Part shown: positions 33,615 through 64,000 of the stretch, piece after piece
Layout of the letters: each line of letters starts with the position of its first letter
Numbering within the stretch: position 1 is the stretch's first letter
Source: Nannobrachium achirus
Taxonomy: Eukaryota > Chordata > Actinopteri > Myctophiformes > Myctophidae
Assembly (NCBI GenBank): GCA_963921795.1
Contig: OY997645.1
Coordinates: 19,202,570-19,266,569, forward strand
Direction: 5' to 3'
DNA length: 64,000 bases
The notes under the pieces: generated by a model
What the model was told of the DNA's origin: nothing
The model's input: only the letters and a program-made list of their open reading frames with translations
The model's database searches: none
Program-made: the position numbers and the translations under genes

Positions 33615-33720
33615 TGTACTTGGTCTGCTCTTTTCCCCCTACACCAAATCTCTGAGCTTGTCAATCAACAATTCTCCCGGCGAATGTTCCCTGCAGAATA
33701 GAGATGCTAGGACTTCAGTG
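33615..33720. repeat. dispersed repeat related to 17766-17895
   Basis: Carries TACACCAAATCTCTGAGCTTG, CGGCGAATGTTCCCTGCAGAA and GAGATGCTAGGACTTCAG, corresponding in order to the copy in sgcg intron 5. Confidence 0.55.
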
Positions 33721-33814
33721 GTTAATGTAAAAAAAGTTCTTATCTCACAAACATTTGACGGTCCCCTTGTAGAAACTCTGAGGACCCCCTACAGGCTATT
33801 ATGAAAAACAAGTG

Positions 33815-35314
33815 ATGTGTATTTAAGGGAGATTTATTACCAATGGCACAGTGTACATCAACATGTGATATACAAGGTTTTTCATTTGCTAATGTTAGTA
33901 AAATTTGTCATCAATGAGTTCCCTTGAGTGACCTCAACATCAAGGTATAACAAGACATATAAGAAAATAAGCACATTTGAATGTGTTTTTGATTAAGTTA
34001 CATTACGCTACAGTATGTTGTATGTTGTACTGTAGTACTGTAAATTATGAAAAACAAAGCACCAAAAAATAACAGATGGTACTATGTTCCTTAAACCAGA
34101 AAAGGTCAAATAACCAAATAGACATGAACATGGTTTGGCTTTGGCAAAAGTAAACCAGTTAAAAACGTACCCAAATAAAATCATCAACATGTAACATAAT
34201 GTACCAAAAATATTTTACACTATGCATGATGAGGCCATTACTGGAAAAATGACTGGCTCTTAATTATCTTGGTACATACAAATGAAAATATCCATAAAAA
34301 ATTCTCAAAGCATTTGTTAATAACTCTACCATTTTGTCCCATTATATTTCAGCCTGCTTCCTTCCCTCAAGAGAATGCCATAGAACACGAGGGTAATTTG
34401 TGCTAACAATCAACATACACACACCGAATGATAATGATCATGTTCATACAAAGCCATCAGACACCATGTCGTCATATATGGAGACACATCTGAACAATCA
34501 GCTAACATATTATATCTTGAGAGAGGTCATACTCATAAGCTTAGTGTAACATCAAAGAACATTCTGTTCACAGTTGAATTCTCCCTAGTTGCTGGGGCGT
34601 CACAAGCGCTCTACAAGTGCAAGTGCAAGTACACAAGGAGTTTCAAGAAAGTGCTCATTAACAAGCAATTAGTTATGATACATAACATTTACAACTTTTA
34701 CAGAAACAATATGAAATCAAAATATACAATACAAAATAAGTAATGTACAAATACAAATATGATTGTAATTTCCTTGACTTGTTTTGAGATCTTGCAAATT
34801 GGACACATTGCATGATAATGCTGTGACATTTGACAGTTGCAGAGAAATAACTGGTTTCATAACAGATATATAACAGATTAGAATGACACCCAGTACAGTA
34901 AACTGGTTATCTGTGGCAGGAAAAATATATTTTTATAAAAGATAAAGTAAAAAAGCAGCGTAAAATTTCTAATAACTCAGAGCAAATATATTCAATATGG
35001 GGACTTTTGGTAGCCAAAATCTATTGCTGAGGCTTTTGTATGTACAGCATCTACAGAACATGTTCTGTTCACACAAGTTATAACGTAGCAACATTATCTT
35101 TGACAGCCTAGATATTAGGAGCCATACATTTAAACACTGTGCATGGGCCACCTTCCACCATGAAAGGTAGAAACAGCAAATGTACCATAAGCTGCCAGCT
35201 GGAAACTTTAATTTGCCCCAAAACAATAATATACATGATTTATATTGCACACAGTCACTATCGTTTCTCTCTTGCTCAGGTGATCTATGCATAATAACTG
35301 CTATGAAGACGGTT
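33815..35314 (-). other. sacs: probable sacs 3' UTR
   Basis: AT-rich non-coding DNA after the sacs stop. An AATAAA on the - strand at 33838-33833 could end a transcript with a ~1.5-kb 3' UTR, similar in size to vertebrate SACS. No coding signal. Confidence 0.45.
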
Positions 35315-62956
<27,642 letters not shown>

Positions 62957-63044
62957 CTCTTGCGAGCTGGGTTGTTGCTGCTATGTGTCCTGGTTCACAT
63001 GCATCTTCTTCCCCGAGAGCAGCCAAACTCCAACCGGACAACCA
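62957..63044 (-). other. sacs: sacs 5' UTR part of the first coding exon
   Basis: TTTGCATCAG at 63054-63045 (- strand) can serve as acceptor, making 63044-62957 the UTR before the ATG. No upstream ATG in a good context forms a long frame here. Confidence 0.45.
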
Positions 63045-63251
63045 CTGATGCAAACACAATACAAACAATTCAATGTTCATTATTTCTCAAAACACCTGCC
63101 TCTGCAATAGCCTAGGGCTAGGCTATGTTACGGCGACATAGAGAACACGGAATTGTTTCAAATCAGTTTCCTCGCAATCGCATTTTGCCCGTTATCCAGC
63201 CTCTCGGCTCGGGGAGGACCGCTATTTGAACGGACTAATGGAGTTACTCAC

Positions 63252-63420
63252 TTGTTTCCCTGCCCTGACCGTCGCTATGATGCATTTCAGGAAAAACACC
63301 GTGTTGTTTCTGGAACAGGCAACAATAGCGGGGCAACATTGTTACTTCCCCAGCAGGTCCCACATAGTAATTCCTTCAAAGGCGCTGTTCTAATAATGTA
63401 TCCATTGCATGTGATTGCTG
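63252..63420 (-). other. sacs: possible non-coding first exon of sacs
   Basis: A good donor on the - strand (CAA followed by GTGAGTAAC) at 63251 ends this segment. Human SACS also has a non-coding first exon. The upstream limit is unknown. Confidence 0.35.
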
Positions 63421-63510
63421 CGGCTGTCGCCTGTAGTTGGCTGAGTCGCTGGTGGGAAGCTGCTGAACTCTGGTACTTGTAGTCACCAGCACTAATGGGA
63501 TTGGGGCGCT
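63421..63510 (-). promoter_or_regulatory. putative sacs promoter
   Basis: On the - strand, GACTACAAGTACCAG (63484-63470) resembles the ZNF143 binding site core ACTACAA-TCCCAG, and CCAAT (63504-63500) is a CCAAT box. They lie just upstream of the possible first exon. Motif-based only. Confidence 0.33.
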
Positions 63511-64000
63511 GACTGACACATTGCAGTCAGGTTGTTGTGTTGCGCACACCGCACATCAACTTTATGAAAGAAATCTATGGAGCCATACCAGGCCGGAAAT
63601 TGGGCATTTAGTAGGATTCTTATCTTTGACTGATGTACAGTATAATTGAATATGACATATTTATTGCACTGGATATCTGTCAAGAATAAATGAAATGTGT
63701 TACTTTAACTTGCATTTTGTTCATGTTGAATAATATTATTGCAACAGGCTATTAGGCCTAGCTATAATTTGCAATAGCCTATCGTAGAGGAGCCCAAATG
63801 TCGAGTTCGTTTTACATGTTATGCTACATAGCCTATTAAATGTGTTCATAAAAAACAGTATAATGCTTAGGCTATTGTAATAATAAGTAGCCTAACTAAT
63901 ACCTCTTGCGGTGTGGTGCAGCATGGGCCTAGAAAGATGCAACGTAGAAAAATGACATCACCATTTCAAAGTCAAGGACTTCCATTCTTCCATCACAGCT
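63511..64000. other. DNA upstream of sacs
   Basis: AT-rich, with TAGGCCTA/TAGCCTA phrases. No gene or repeat recognised. Confidence 0.4.

Overview
This is vertebrate, almost certainly teleost fish, genomic DNA. The genes are split by GT-AG introns and dispersed repeats are dense: hAT-like and TTAA/TTA-flanked DNA elements, a tRNA-type fish SINE, L1-like LINE tails, an LTR-like element and many long microsatellites. I cannot name the species from the sequence alone.

Two known genes lie tail to tail. On the + strand, sgcg (gamma-sarcoglycan) has seven coding exons between 11775 and 22747 (288 aa), with a probable non-coding first exon ending at 5220. On the - strand, sacs (sacsin) has nine coding exons between 62956 and 35315. 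They join in phase to 13,743 nt (4,580 aa plus stop), including one giant 11,555-nt exon. The same convergent SGCG-SACS arrangement is known in human and other vertebrates.

Layout: 1-5.1 kb, upstream DNA with a hAT-like element and a SINE; 5.1-22.7 kb, sgcg with large repeat-filled introns, including two inverted copies of a ~0.65-kb repeat around exons 2-5, a LINE with a nested hAT-like MITE in intron 5, and a GT tract against exon 6; 22.7-33.8 kb, the intergenic space, holding a three-exon phase-matched reading frame on the - strand (28886-26771), an LTR-like insertion, a rearranged GC-rich repeat block with a short conserved ORF (29.8-30.9 kb) and a 1.24-kb TTAA element; 33.8-63.3 kb, sacs from its 3' UTR back to its promoter, with intronic MITEs and a LINE tail; 63.3-64 kb, upstream of sacs.

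The two genes do not share a pathway. Gamma-sarcoglycan is part of the muscle sarcoglycan-dystrophin complex. Sacsin is a very large HSP90/J/HEPN-domain co-chaperone. Mutations in the human genes cause limb-girdle muscular dystrophy (SGCG) and ARSACS ataxia (SACS). The least explained items are the three-exon frame, the rearranged GC-rich block, the perfect 31-bp hairpin at 18971-19036, and the GT-rich acceptor of sgcg exon 6.
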